Shown here one piece after another: positions 52,349-61,717 of a stretch of DNA of 64,000 nt (positions are counted from its first letter, which is position 1; each line of letters starts with the position of its first letter). Source of the DNA: Tissierellia bacterium (GTDB lineage: Bacteria > Bacillota > Clostridia > Tissierellales > Peptoniphilaceae); assembly GCA_030532305.1 (NCBI GenBank), contig JAUNLJ010000003.1, forward strand, positions 55,764 through 119,763, in the 5' to 3' direction. Position numbers and translations under genes: made by a program. The notes beneath the pieces are model-generated. The model did not search any database. It was not told the origin of the DNA and saw only the letters and a program-made list of their open reading frames with translations.

Positions 52349-53713
52349 TTGGAAAAGTTACTTGGAAAAATACATAAATTTTATCTTAATAACCAGCATA
52401 TTATCTTGGATATAGGCTCAGGTTCCATCCACCTGGTGGACCCCCTTGTCTACGATATTATTGATGATATAAAGGTCCTGTCTAAGGAGGAAGTCTTGGC
52501 CAAATGGGAGGGGACCTACCCTAAAGAAGACCTTACAAGAGCCATAGAAGAAGTCGCTTTACTGATTAAAGATGAGCTCTTGTTTGCTGAGGATAGCCCC
52601 TTAGACCTGTCAAGCTTTAATCCCGATTTTAAGATAAAGGCTCTTTGCCTCCATGTGTCCCATGACTGTAACTTGCGGTGTACTTACTGCTTTGCCTCCC
52701 AGGGGGACTTTAAGGGCCAAAGGATGCTTATGGACCTGGAAACAGGGAAGAAGGCCCTAGACTTTTTAATAGCCAGCAGTGGGGATCGCTACCATTTAGA
52801 GGTGGACTTCTTTGGGGGAGAACCCCTTATGAATTTTGACCTGGTTAAGGACCTGGTGGCCTATGGGCGCCAGGAGGAAAAGAAGTTCAATAAGAAGTTT
52901 AGGTTTACCCTAACCACCAACGGGGTCCTTTTAGATGACGAAATCATTGACTTTGCCAACCGGGAAATGGACAATGTGGTCTTATCCCTAGATGGCCGGC
53001 CAGAAGTCAATGACGCCATGCGACCCACCACCAATGGCAAGGGGAGTTACGACCTTATCGCCCAAAAATTCAAGAAGCTAGTGGATAGGAGGGGAGACAA
53101 GGACTACTATATCCGGGGAACCTTTACCAATAAAAACCTAGACTTTTCAGAAGACGTCCGTCATTATCATGACCTGGGCTTTAAGAAGACCTCCATGGAA
53201 CCTGTGGTGACAGACCCCAAGGAAGACTATGCCATCCGGGAAGAGCACCTGGCCCAGATCCTAAAGGAGTATGAAAAACTTTCCAAGGACTACATGGACA
53301 TCCGCAAGACAGACCCAGACTTCTTATTTTTCCACTATATGATTGACCTGTCTGGAGGCCCCTGTGCCTATAAAAAATCCGTGGGCTGTGGGGCAGGCAG
53401 TGACTATATTGCCATTACCCCCCAGGGGGACATCTACCCCTGCCACCAGTTTGTCGGGGAAGAGGAATTTTTAATGGGCAATGTCTTTGAGGGCATCAAG
53501 AGAAGGGACCTGCAAAAGCGCTTCCAAGAAGCCCATATCTTCAACAAGGAAGACTGCCAGACCTGCTGGGCCAAATATTACTGTTCCGGGGGTTGCCATG
53601 CCAATGCCTGGTACAACAACCAGGATATTTTAAAGCCCTTTGGCCTAGCCTGTGATATGGAGAAGAAGAGAATAGAATGTGCCATCTCTATTTATGCCAA
53701 GGAGATGGAGTAA
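52349..53713 (+). CDS. scfB: Thioether-forming SCIFF peptide maturase (radical SAM/SPASM)
   Basis: Radical SAM enzyme that crosslinks ScfA. The start is TTG 52349, with TGGAG 8 bases upstream. An N-terminal peptide-recognition (RRE-like) region spans ~1-90. The radical SAM cluster is HDCNLRCTYCFAS (CxxxCxxC, ~108-120), with FFGGEPLMNF next. The C-terminal SPASM/twitch Cys set includes CAYKKSVGCGAGSDYIAI, GDIYPCHQFVG and CQTCWAKYYCSGGCHANAW. 454 aa. It pairs with scfA just upstream, and the pair follows yajC as in other clostridia. Confidence 0.96.
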   Translation: MEKLLGKIHKFYLNNQHIILDIGSGSIHLVDPLVYDIIDDIKVLSKEEVLAKWEGTYPKEDLTRAIEEVALLIKDELLFAEDSPLDLSSFNPDFKIKALCLHVSHDCNLRCTYCFASQGDFKGQRMLMDLETGKKALDFLIASSGDRYHLEVDFFGGEPLMNFDLVKDLVAYGRQEEKKFNKKFRFTLTTNGVLLDDEIIDFANREMDNVVLSLDGRPEVNDAMRPTTNGKGSYDLIAQKFKKLVDRRGDKDYYIRGTFTNKNLDFSEDVRHYHDLGFKKTSMEPVVTDPKEDYAIREEHLAQILKEYEKLSKDYMDIRKTDPDFLFFHYMIDLSGGPCAYKKSVGCGAGSDYIAITPQGDIYPCHQFVGEEEFLMGNVFEGIKRRDLQKRFQEAHIFNKEDCQTCWAKYYCSGGCHANAWYNNQDILKPFGLACDMEKKRIECAISIYAKEME

Positions 53714-53734
53714 TCTTAGCTAGCCAATGAATGG

Positions 53735-55519
53735 ATGATGGATATGAAGGAAAAATGGTTTATACGCAACAAAACACCTGAAAAACCAATAAACTACCAG
53801 TCTTTGGGTATAAATAATCTAATATACAAAATTCTTATTAACCGGGGGATAGACAGTCAAGAGGCCTTGGAAGAATTTCTAGACCCCAGCCCCAAGCGCT
53901 TCCATTCGCCCATTTTAATGAAGGATATCCTAAAGGCAGGCAATCTCCTATCTAGCTTAAGAAAAAACCAGGGAAAATTGCGAATTATAGGCGATTATGA
54001 TGCTGATGGGACCATGGCCACCACCATTCTGATGAAGGGGCTGGGCCAGCTGGGCTTTAATGTGGATTATTATATTCCTCACCGGATCCATGACGGCTAT
54101 GGTTTAAATAAGGACCATGTTCTTAAGGCCAAAGAAGACCAGGTGGACCTGATTATAACCTGTGACAATGGGATTGCTGCCTTTGAGGCCGTTGAACTAG
54201 CCAGACAACACGGCATAAGGGTCCTTATCACCGACCACCACAATATTCCAAAAGAAGAGGATGACCAGGGAGAAAAAAGGGACCGAGTTCCCCAGGCAGA
54301 TGGGGTGATTAATCCCAAGCAGGTGGCCTGTTCCTATCCCTTTAAGGACCTAAGTGGGGCGGCTGTAGCCTATAAGCTGGTTGTCTACCTTTATACCATT
54401 ATGGGTCATTTAGAAGACCTAGACCCTTCTCTTTTAGCCTATGCTGCCATTGCCACTATTTGTGACGTGATGCCCCTAAAAGGGGAAAACAGGACCCTGG
54501 TGACCCTGGGTTTAAAAAGGTTAAACCAGCTTAAGATCCCAGCTGTTGAGGCCATCAAAGAGGCCTCCTCCCTAAGGGGGGATATTCGCAGTGGGGACAT
54601 TGGTTTTGTTATAGGCCCGACCATTAATTCTGCAGGCCGGCTTTCCGATGCCAACCAGGTTGTAGAACTTTTCCTGTGTGAGGACTATACTCGGGCCCTA
54701 GATATGGCCAAGGACCTTAGGCAGTTAAATTATGAAAGACAAAAGTTAACCACCCAGGGGCTAGAAAAAATTGAGGAGGCCCTAAAAAGACCTGGAGAAA
54801 AAGACCTTCCCATCTACCTCCTTCGCCATGATGACCTCCATGAAAGTATTGCCGGGATTATAGCCGGCCGGATCAAGGAAAAATACCACCGGCCCACCAT
54901 TGTTCTGACCAAGGGAAAGGACCTCTTAAAGGGATCGGGACGAAGCATTGAGGCTTGGAACATGGTTGAAGAAATAGGCAAGAGCAAAAAATTTTTACAA
55001 TCCTTTGGGGGCCACGCCATGGCCTGTGGTCTAAGTCTTAGGGAGGAAGACTTTCCCTCCTTTAAGAGGCACCTCTTAGATCATGCCACCCTAAAGAAGG
55101 AGGACCTGGTTCCCATCTACCGAATTGACCAGGCCCTGGACCTATCTCAGACTAGCCTAGACCTGGCCCAAAGTCTTTCAGACCTGGGCCCCTTTGGCAG
55201 TGGCAATCCCCAGCCTAGTTTTGGGGCCTTAAACCTAGGCCTTTTAAAGGCGCAGATCCTGGGGAAAAATCGAAATGTCTTAAAAATCTTCCTAACAGAA
55301 AGAAGAGAGGTCTATGAAGCGATTTATTTTGGAGACAGCCAGGCCTTTTGCCAAGAGCTAGTAAAAGCCTATGGCCAAGAGGCCCTGGAAAGTGTCTTTA
55401 AGGGAAGACCCAGCCCCGTTCAGATGGATATTATCTATAGCCTAGAAGAAAATGAATTTAGGGGCAAGCTATCCCTGCAAATAAAAATAATAAGCTATCG
55501 ATTTACTAAAGTGTGGTGA
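53735..55519 (+). CDS. recJ: Single-stranded-DNA-specific exonuclease RecJ
   Basis: 5'-3' exonuclease in recombination and mismatch repair. DHH-family motifs: IIGDYDADGTMATTILM (~84-100), TCDNGIAA, LITDHHNIPKEE (DHH), SGAAVAYKL, and the DHHA1 GGHAMACGLSL (~426-436). The C-terminal OB domain follows. 594 aa. Starts at 53735, 53738 and 53744 are all possible; no strong ribosome binding site separates them. The stop lies inside the upstream extension of rel. Confidence 0.95.
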   Translation: MMDMKEKWFIRNKTPEKPINYQSLGINNLIYKILINRGIDSQEALEEFLDPSPKRFHSPILMKDILKAGNLLSSLRKNQGKLRIIGDYDADGTMATTILMKGLGQLGFNVDYYIPHRIHDGYGLNKDHVLKAKEDQVDLIITCDNGIAAFEAVELARQHGIRVLITDHHNIPKEEDDQGEKRDRVPQADGVINPKQVACSYPFKDLSGAAVAYKLVVYLYTIMGHLEDLDPSLLAYAAIATICDVMPLKGENRTLVTLGLKRLNQLKIPAVEAIKEASSLRGDIRSGDIGFVIGPTINSAGRLSDANQVVELFLCEDYTRALDMAKDLRQLNYERQKLTTQGLEKIEEALKRPGEKDLPIYLLRHDDLHESIAGIIAGRIKEKYHRPTIVLTKGKDLLKGSGRSIEAWNMVEEIGKSKKFLQSFGGHAMACGLSLREEDFPSFKRHLLDHATLKKEDLVPIYRIDQALDLSQTSLDLAQSLSDLGPFGSGNPQPSFGALNLGLLKAQILGKNRNVLKIFLTERREVYEAIYFGDSQAFCQELVKAYGQEALESVFKGRPSPVQMDIIYSLEENEFRGKLSLQIKIISYRFTKVW

Positions 55520-55524
55520 TTTTT

Positions 55525-57678
55525 ATGTTGGAAAATTTAATAAGTGCCATAAAAAAATACAACCCCGGGGCTGATTTTAAATCCATAAGACGGGCCTTTG
55601 ACCTGGCTGAAAAGTCCCACGAGGGACAAGTCCGTAATTCTGGCGAGCCCTACATCATACATCCCTACCATGTGGCTTTAATTTTAACGGAGATGAATAT
55701 GGATACCCCCACCATCATTGCCGGTCTTCTCCATGACGTCGTTGAAGATACAGAGGTCACCTATGAAGATATAAAAAAAGACTTCAACGAAGAGATTGCT
55801 GACTTGGTAGACGGGGTGACGAAGTTAAAGAAACTAAACTACAAGACCAAGAAGGAAAAACAAGCAGAAAATATCCGAAAAATGGTCTTGGCCATGGCCA
55901 AGGACATCCGGGTGGTCATTGTGAAGTTTGCTGACCGGCTCCATAACATGCGGACCTTGGAGTATATGACCGATGAGAAAAAACACGAGAAGGCCCTGGA
56001 AACCATAGAGATCTATGCCCCCCTAGCTGATAGACTGGGGATGAGCCGGGTAAAATGGGAGCTAGAAGACCTGTCCTTAAGATACCTAGATCCAGACAAG
56101 TACTATAAGCTTGTGGACATGGTCAACAAGAGGCGGTCTGAACGGGAAGAACTCATTAATTCTTTAATTGGAGCCATTAGTATCCAACTAAAAAAAGTAG
56201 GGATTGAAGCGGAAATCCAAGGACGCCCCAAAAACTTCTATAGTATTTACAAGAAGATGATGCACAAGGGTCGGTCCTTTGATGAAATCTACGACCTGTC
56301 TGCCGTGAGGATTTTAGTCACAGACGTTAAGGACTGTTATGGGGCCCTAGGGGTAGTCCATACCATGTATAAGCCCATTCCGGGCCGTTTCAAAGATTTT
56401 ATTTCCATGCCCAAGCCCAACAAGTACCAGTCTTTACACACCACAGTTATCGACAACAACGGGGAGACCTTTGAGGTCCAAATAAGGACCCTAGAAATGC
56501 ACAAGACGGCCGAATATGGGATTGCTGCCCACTGGAAATATAAGGAAGGGGTCAGCAAGGCCACTTCCTTTGATGAAAACCTAACCTGGCTAAGGCAGCT
56601 TTTAGAATGGCAAAAGGACCTAAACGATCCCAACGATTTTATTGAGACCCTCAAGGTGGACTTCTTTGCCGATGAAGTCTATGTCTTTACCCCCCGGGGA
56701 GATGTTATCAACCTACCAGAAAATTCCACCCCTGTGGACTTTGCCTACCGAATCCATACGGATATTGGCAACACCTGTGTAGGCGCCAAGATCAATGGCC
56801 GGATCGTCCCCCTGGACTACAAATTAAAAACAGGCAATATTGTGGAGGTCATTACCAACAAGAATGCAGAGCCCTCCATGGACTGGTTAAATATAGTCAA
56901 GTCCTCCCAGGCCAGGACGAAGATCCGCCAGTATTTTAAGAGCCGGGACCGGGATAAAAATATTGAGCTGGGCCGGACCCTCTTAGAGCAGGAAACAAAA
57001 AAACAAGGCTATGGGGCCAAGGCCCTCTTAAAGGAAGAGTGGCTAAATCAGGTTATGGCCAGGCTCCAGGTATCTCATCTGGAAGACCTCTATGCGGCGG
57101 TGGGCTATGGCAGCATCAGTCCCAACCAAGTCATAGCCAAATTAATTGACCTCTATGTGGAAGAGAAGGACAAGAACAAGCCCCTTCAAGTCCAAGACAT
57201 TCAGGGGCAAATTAAGAAAAAACGTCCCACCAGTAACAATGGGGTTGTGGTCAAGGGCATCGACAATGTCAAGGTCCGCTTTGCTAAATGTTGTAATCCC
57301 TTGCCAGGAGATGATATTTTAGGTTATATAACCATTGGCCGGGGGGTCTCTGTCCACCGGTGCGACTGTGTGAATATAAAAAACTCAGCGGACAAGTCCC
57401 GGTTAATTGAAGTCAAATGGGACGGAGGGGACAAGGATCGTTATAATGCCAATATCGAAATTCGAGCGGCAGACAAGGCCAATGTCATTGGCGATGTGGC
57501 CACACGACTTAACGATGCCAATGTGGACCTGGTCAACTTGTCTGCTAGAACTCAAAATGATCAAACCCTATGTGTCAATACGGTGGTTCAGCTCCATGAC
57601 TTAAATGAACTAGCGAATCTACTAGAGAAGTTAAGGGGCATTAAAAATGTCTATAGTGCCTATCGGGTGAAAAATTAG
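55525..57678 (+). CDS. rel: Bifunctional (p)ppGpp synthetase/hydrolase Rel
   Basis: Stringent-response enzyme making and degrading (p)ppGpp. I prefer ATG 55525 over the GTG at 55513, which lies inside recJ. HD hydrolase: PYIIHPYHVALIL and AGLLHDVVEDTEV with intact His-Asp (~55-80). Synthetase: GRPKNFYSIYKKM, DLSAVRILV, PGRFKDFISMPKPNKYQSLH. TGS: VYVFTPRGDVINLP. Then a zinc-finger-like segment FAKCCNPLPGDDI, VHRCDC and a C-terminal ACT domain. About 717 aa; both activities look intact. Confidence 0.96.
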   Translation: MLENLISAIKKYNPGADFKSIRRAFDLAEKSHEGQVRNSGEPYIIHPYHVALILTEMNMDTPTIIAGLLHDVVEDTEVTYEDIKKDFNEEIADLVDGVTKLKKLNYKTKKEKQAENIRKMVLAMAKDIRVVIVKFADRLHNMRTLEYMTDEKKHEKALETIEIYAPLADRLGMSRVKWELEDLSLRYLDPDKYYKLVDMVNKRRSEREELINSLIGAISIQLKKVGIEAEIQGRPKNFYSIYKKMMHKGRSFDEIYDLSAVRILVTDVKDCYGALGVVHTMYKPIPGRFKDFISMPKPNKYQSLHTTVIDNNGETFEVQIRTLEMHKTAEYGIAAHWKYKEGVSKATSFDENLTWLRQLLEWQKDLNDPNDFIETLKVDFFADEVYVFTPRGDVINLPENSTPVDFAYRIHTDIGNTCVGAKINGRIVPLDYKLKTGNIVEVITNKNAEPSMDWLNIVKSSQARTKIRQYFKSRDRDKNIELGRTLLEQETKKQGYGAKALLKEEWLNQVMARLQVSHLEDLYAAVGYGSISPNQVIAKLIDLYVEEKDKNKPLQVQDIQGQIKKKRPTSNNGVVVKGIDNVKVRFAKCCNPLPGDDILGYITIGRGVSVHRCDCVNIKNSADKSRLIEVKWDGGDKDRYNANIEIRAADKANVIGDVATRLNDANVDLVNLSARTQNDQTLCVNTVVQLHDLNELANLLEKLRGIKNVYSAYRVKN

Positions 57679-57687
57679 GAGGTAAAA

Positions 57688-58137
57688 ATGAGGGCGGTTG
57701 TCCAAAGAGTAAGCTCAGCTAGGGTCAGGGTAGGAGAAGAGGTCTGTGGGGAAATTTCTAAGGGGTTTTTAGTCCTCTTGGGGGTTTCTGCAGAGGATAC
57801 CCGGCAAGACCTGGACTATATCGTGAGGAAAATCTTGAACCTACGGGTTTTTGATGACGAAAAGGGGATCATGAACCGGTCTATCCAGGACATCCAGGGA
57901 GACATCCTCCTAGTTAGTCAATTTACCCTCTATGGGGATGCCAGAAAGGGCAACCGCCCCTCCTATATCCAAGCGGCCAAGGGACCCGTTTCTGAACCGG
58001 CCTACCTGGACTGCATCCAGGAGCTTAAAAAATCAGGCCTTAAGGTAGAAAGTGGTCGCTTTGGGGCAGATATGGAGGTAGAACTTAGCAACCATGGACC
58101 CGTGACTATTTTACTGGACAGTGAAAGGAATTTTTAA
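57688..58137 (+). CDS. dtd: D-aminoacyl-tRNA deacylase
   Basis: Removes D-amino acids mischarged on tRNA. MRAVVQRVSSARVRVGEEVCG opens the protein (shown in part by RAVVQRVSSARV). The catalytic SQFTLYGDARKGNRPS and the Gly-cisPro-type NHGPVTILLDSE end are present. 149 aa. The rel-dtd pairing is common in Firmicutes. Protection from D-amino acids is relevant here because ornithine cleavage yields D-alanine and D-ornithine is an intermediate. AGGAGGTAAAA precedes the ATG; it overlaps the MBL gene by one base. Confidence 0.96.
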   Translation: MRAVVQRVSSARVRVGEEVCGEISKGFLVLLGVSAEDTRQDLDYIVRKILNLRVFDDEKGIMNRSIQDIQGDILLVSQFTLYGDARKGNRPSYIQAAKGPVSEPAYLDCIQELKKSGLKVESGRFGADMEVELSNHGPVTILLDSERNF

Positions 58138-58760
58138 TGTTACAAGTTATTCGACATGTTGTAGGCATCCAGGCCACAAATACCTACCTGGTCTTTAATG
58201 AAAATAAAGAGGGGATCCTTATTGATCCTGCTAGCCATGGAAAGGCCCTCATCCAAGCCATAGAAAAAGAGGGGGTCCAGCTGGAGGCCATCCTCCTTAC
58301 CCATGCCCATGGGGACCATATAGGGGCCCTAAATGAAGTAAGGGACCACTTCCAGGTGGAGGTCTATATGGCCCAGGAAGAAGAAGAGGTCTACCTAAAC
58401 CCAGGCTTAAATATGGCAGCCATGATGGGGCTAGAAGAGCCCAATAAAAAAGTGGACCACTATATTAAGGATGGGGAGATCTTGCCCTTTAAGCTAGGAG
58501 ATATTAAGGCCTATTTGACCCCGGGACACACACCAGGGTCCATGTGCTTTCTAATTGAGGATCTTCTCTTTAGTGGCGACACCCTTTTTGAAGGATCTAT
58601 TGGCCGGACAGACTTTCCAGGTGGGTCTTTGGAGGCCATGATGACCTCCCTAAGAAAGCTGGTTAGCTTTGATGACGGCATAAGGGTCCTTCCAGGCCAC
58701 GGGGAGGGAACCACCATGGAGCGAGAAAAACGCTTAAATCCCTTTTTAAGAAGGCTATAA
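58137..58760 (+). CDS. MBL-fold metallo-hydrolase (glyoxalase II-like)
   Basis: 207 aa metallo-beta-lactamase-fold hydrolase. Metal ligands: LLTHAHGDHIGAL (HxHxDH, ~59-71), TPGHTPGSMCFL, DLLFSGDTLFEGSIGRTDFPGG and LPGHGEGTTM. This is the YcbL/glyoxalase II-like branch often found after dtd in clostridia. The substrate is unknown; a small thioester is plausible. The start overlaps the dtd stop (TAATG), and the stop abuts the hemZ start. Confidence 0.88.
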   Translation: MLQVIRHVVGIQATNTYLVFNENKEGILIDPASHGKALIQAIEKEGVQLEAILLTHAHGDHIGALNEVRDHFQVEVYMAQEEEEVYLNPGLNMAAMMGLEEPNKKVDHYIKDGEILPFKLGDIKAYLTPGHTPGSMCFLIEDLLFSGDTLFEGSIGRTDFPGGSLEAMMTSLRKLVSFDDGIRVLPGHGEGTTMEREKRLNPFLRRL

Positions 58761-60182
58761 ATGATTAAAGTAAAGAGTAAACGGCCAGGCGATGCCCACG
58801 CTTATTTTGAGCTTCTAAGGATCTATTATCCCACCTATGAGGCAGAGGGGGCAGACCTAGTGATGACCCTTGTAGAAGAGCCTGATGAAGATCTAGTTAA
58901 CGTTCTATTTTCTGATTTGGGCCAAGTTTTTTTTAAGTCCTTTAAGAGGGAAGACGACCCCATGGACCAAAGGCACAAGGTGGCCAGGTGGCTGGCCCGG
59001 GACCTAAAAACAGATAAAAAAGTCCCCAGCAAGTGGGGGATTTTGACCGGGACCCGGCCCATTAAGTTTGCCATTAAGAAGGGAAGGGGCCATAGTCCAG
59101 AGGACCTGGTGGATTTTTTGGCCACCGACTACCTGGTGGATAGGGACCTGGCCGACCTCCTGGTGGCCATTGCCCAGCTGGAGCTAAAAGAAGTGGGGGC
59201 CCTGTCTAAAAAGGACTATGGCCTTTATATTAATATTCCCTTTTGTCCCAGCCGGTGTTCCTACTGTTCCTATCCCACCCTGGTTAGCTACCAGGAGGCG
59301 GACCAAAGGACCTACCTGGCCCTTTTGAAGAAGGAGATGGAGGGACTTTTCCAAGAAATGGCGGCCTATCCCGCCATTATTTATATAGGGGGAGGGACCC
59401 CCACCAGTTTGACGACCCCCCTTTTAGGGGACCTCTTAGACTATATAGGGTCCTTTAGCCAGGGTTTGGAGAATCCTGAAATCACCCTAGAGGCTGGCCG
59501 GCCAGACACCCTAGATAGGGAAAAGATGGCCCTGATTAGCCAGTCTCCTGTAACACGGATTAGCATCAATCCCCAAACCATGTCCAACTCCGTTTTAAAG
59601 GGGGTGGGCCGGCCCCATAGCAAGGAGGATATTCTAAGGACCTATGACATGGCCAGAAACTTGGGCATGGATAATATCAATATGGACTTAATATTAGGCC
59701 TACCTGGAGAAGATGAGGCTGGATTTTTAGATAGCCTAGGCCAGGTCATTGACCTGGGTCCTGAAAATATTACCATCCATACCCTTTCCTTTAAGAACGG
59801 GTCCAAGCTCTTTGAAAAGACGGGCATTGCCATTAAAAATTATTCCCAGCTGACCAACGGGGCCTATGCCCTGTGCAAAAAAAATGCCTATGACCCCTAT
59901 TATCTCTATCGGCAAAAGCGGATTATTGGTAATGGGGAGAATATTGGCTATGCTAAGGCAGGTCACACCTGCCTCTACAATATGATGATGATGGAGGAGC
60001 TGGCCACCGTTATTGGGGTGGGCATGTCTAGCACCTCCAAGATCAGGACCTATGGCCAGGGCCCTGGGGGAGAGATAAAGAAGTTTTCCAACTATAGAAA
60101 TTACCGGGACTACACAGAAAAAATAGATGAGATCATTAAGAAAAAAGCCTATGTATTAAAGGAGATGGGGTGGACTCGTTGA
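58761..60182 (+). CDS. hemZ: Radical SAM protein, coproporphyrinogen dehydrogenase HemZ-like
   Basis: Radical SAM protein of the HemN/HemZ group, 473 aa. The cluster is NIPFCPSRCSYCSYPTL (CxxxCxxC, ~158-174), preceded by an N-terminal region of ~150 residues with KWGILTGTRPIKF as in HemZ. IYIGGGTPTSL, NINMDLILGLPGEDE and the HemZ-type YYLYRQKRIIGNGENIGYA follow. No other heme genes lie in the window, so heme synthesis cannot be concluded; HemZ homologues occur in anaerobes without heme. It overlaps the next gene by 13 bases. Confidence 0.88.
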   Translation: MIKVKSKRPGDAHAYFELLRIYYPTYEAEGADLVMTLVEEPDEDLVNVLFSDLGQVFFKSFKREDDPMDQRHKVARWLARDLKTDKKVPSKWGILTGTRPIKFAIKKGRGHSPEDLVDFLATDYLVDRDLADLLVAIAQLELKEVGALSKKDYGLYINIPFCPSRCSYCSYPTLVSYQEADQRTYLALLKKEMEGLFQEMAAYPAIIYIGGGTPTSLTTPLLGDLLDYIGSFSQGLENPEITLEAGRPDTLDREKMALISQSPVTRISINPQTMSNSVLKGVGRPHSKEDILRTYDMARNLGMDNINMDLILGLPGEDEAGFLDSLGQVIDLGPENITIHTLSFKNGSKLFEKTGIAIKNYSQLTNGAYALCKKNAYDPYYLYRQKRIIGNGENIGYAKAGHTCLYNMMMMEELATVIGVGMSSTSKIRTYGQGPGGEIKKFSNYRNYRDYTEKIDEIIKKKAYVLKEMGWTR

Positions 60183-61708
60183 AGCTAAAAGATTTACTAG
60201 AGGGACTTGATTTTAAAAATACCCTGGACCTAGAGGAGGACCTAGAGATTGTCTCTGTAGAGGACAATTCCCAGTCTGTTAAAAAGGGGTCTATCTTTGT
60301 GGCCATTAAGGGTTATATAACCGATGGCCACAAGTACATCCAGGATGCCAAAGACAGGGGGGCCCATCTGGCCATTGTCCAAGAAAAAAGCCCCGTGGAC
60401 CTGCCCCAGCTGGTGGTGGAAGACTCTAGGATTGCCCTGGCCCAGCTGGCTGCAAAATTTTATGACTATCCCTCTAAGAAGATGACCATGATTGGGATTA
60501 CAGCCACCAACGGCAAGACCTCCACAGCCTTTATGTTAGAAGAGATCCTAAAGAAGGCGGGCCATGTGGTGGGCATGATAGGCACCGTCCGGCTAAGTTA
60601 TCCCGGGGTGAGCCTGGCCTCTATTTTAACCACCCCAGGAAGCTTAGACCTTCAATACCACCTGGCCCAGATGGTGAAGGCAGGGGTTGAGTATGTCATT
60701 ATGGAGGTCTCCTCTTCAGCCCTAGAACTTCACCGGGTTTATGGGATAGATTTTGATATTGTGACCTTTAATAACCTAAGCCATGAGCATATTGACCAAC
60801 ATGGGTCCTATGAAAAGTATGTCCAGTTTAAATCCCGCCTGATCACACAAGCCAAGGAGGAAGGGGCCAGCATCTTAAATCAAGATGTTCCAGAAATCAA
60901 CTCTCTTAAAGACCAAACAGCTTCCCAGGTTTTTTCCTATTCCTTTAAGGACCCGGCAGATATTGTCTTGGGGCAAGTGGACCTGTCTACAGGTCTTGCT
61001 GCCTTTAACTACCAGGTTCCTAAAGAAATTAAAAGGGGAGACTGGACCCTGCCAAAAACAGACCTTGCGGTCCAACTTAAGGTGGCCGGCTACCATTCCC
61101 TTATGAATGCCTTTGTGGCCATAACAGCCGCCCTCCTGCTTAAGATAGACCCAGAGGACATTCTGATGGGCTTGGAGGATTTTTCTGGGGTAGAAAGACG
61201 GTTTGAAATGATCTATGACGAAGACTTTAAGATCCTAGATGACCATTTTGCCAATGTGAAAAACATCCAGGTCACCCTCCAAACCCTAGAAAAGATGGTC
61301 TATAAGGACCTCCATATCCTCTATGCCATCAGGGGAGGCCGGGGCCTCCAGGTTAACCGTGAAAACAGCGAAGAGATTGCCAAGTGGCTAAAGAAACTAA
61401 AACCAGCCCACTTTATGGCCTGTCTGTCCCAAGGAACTGTGGGGCCCAAGGACCAAGTCCAGGCTGAGGAAAGAGCCATCTTTGAAGAGGTCATGGAAGA
61501 GAGTGGCTTTGAGGTTCCCATTGAAGAGGAGCTTAAGCCGGCCATTATCTCTACCCTGGAAAAGGCAGACAAGGGGGATATTGTCCTCTTAGCTGGTTGC
61601 CAAGGCATGGACCTGGGTGCTAAAATAGCATGGGAATACCTTATAGGCCAGGACTTGGTAGAGGATAAGGAAAAATATATAGACAAGATAAAGAATCGAA
61701 TTTGCTAG
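60170..61708 (+). CDS. Divergent MurE-like Mur ligase
   Basis: 512 aa ATP-dependent Mur ligase. The N-terminal UDP-binding part (VKKGSIFVAIKGYITDGHKY) and the central domain (GITATNGKTSTAFMLEEIL, ~107-125; VSSSALELHRVYGIDFDI; FNNLSHEHIDQHGSYEKY) resemble MurE. The C-terminal domain differs: the MurE DYAHTP is ILDDHFANVKN, the GGDRD region is RGGRGLQVNREN, and no DNPR or Lys-type DDPN specificity motif is found. The start is GTG 60170 (GGAG 5 bases upstream); TTG 60179 is an alternative. It sits between hemZ and aspS. The amino acid it adds, or whether it acts on muropeptides at all, is unknown. Confidence 0.8.
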   Translation: MDSLKLKDLLEGLDFKNTLDLEEDLEIVSVEDNSQSVKKGSIFVAIKGYITDGHKYIQDAKDRGAHLAIVQEKSPVDLPQLVVEDSRIALAQLAAKFYDYPSKKMTMIGITATNGKTSTAFMLEEILKKAGHVVGMIGTVRLSYPGVSLASILTTPGSLDLQYHLAQMVKAGVEYVIMEVSSSALELHRVYGIDFDIVTFNNLSHEHIDQHGSYEKYVQFKSRLITQAKEEGASILNQDVPEINSLKDQTASQVFSYSFKDPADIVLGQVDLSTGLAAFNYQVPKEIKRGDWTLPKTDLAVQLKVAGYHSLMNAFVAITAALLLKIDPEDILMGLEDFSGVERRFEMIYDEDFKILDDHFANVKNIQVTLQTLEKMVYKDLHILYAIRGGRGLQVNRENSEEIAKWLKKLKPAHFMACLSQGTVGPKDQVQAEERAIFEEVMEESGFEVPIEEELKPAIISTLEKADKGDIVLLAGCQGMDLGAKIAWEYLIGQDLVEDKEKYIDKIKNRIC

Positions 61709-61717
61709 GAGGAAGAG

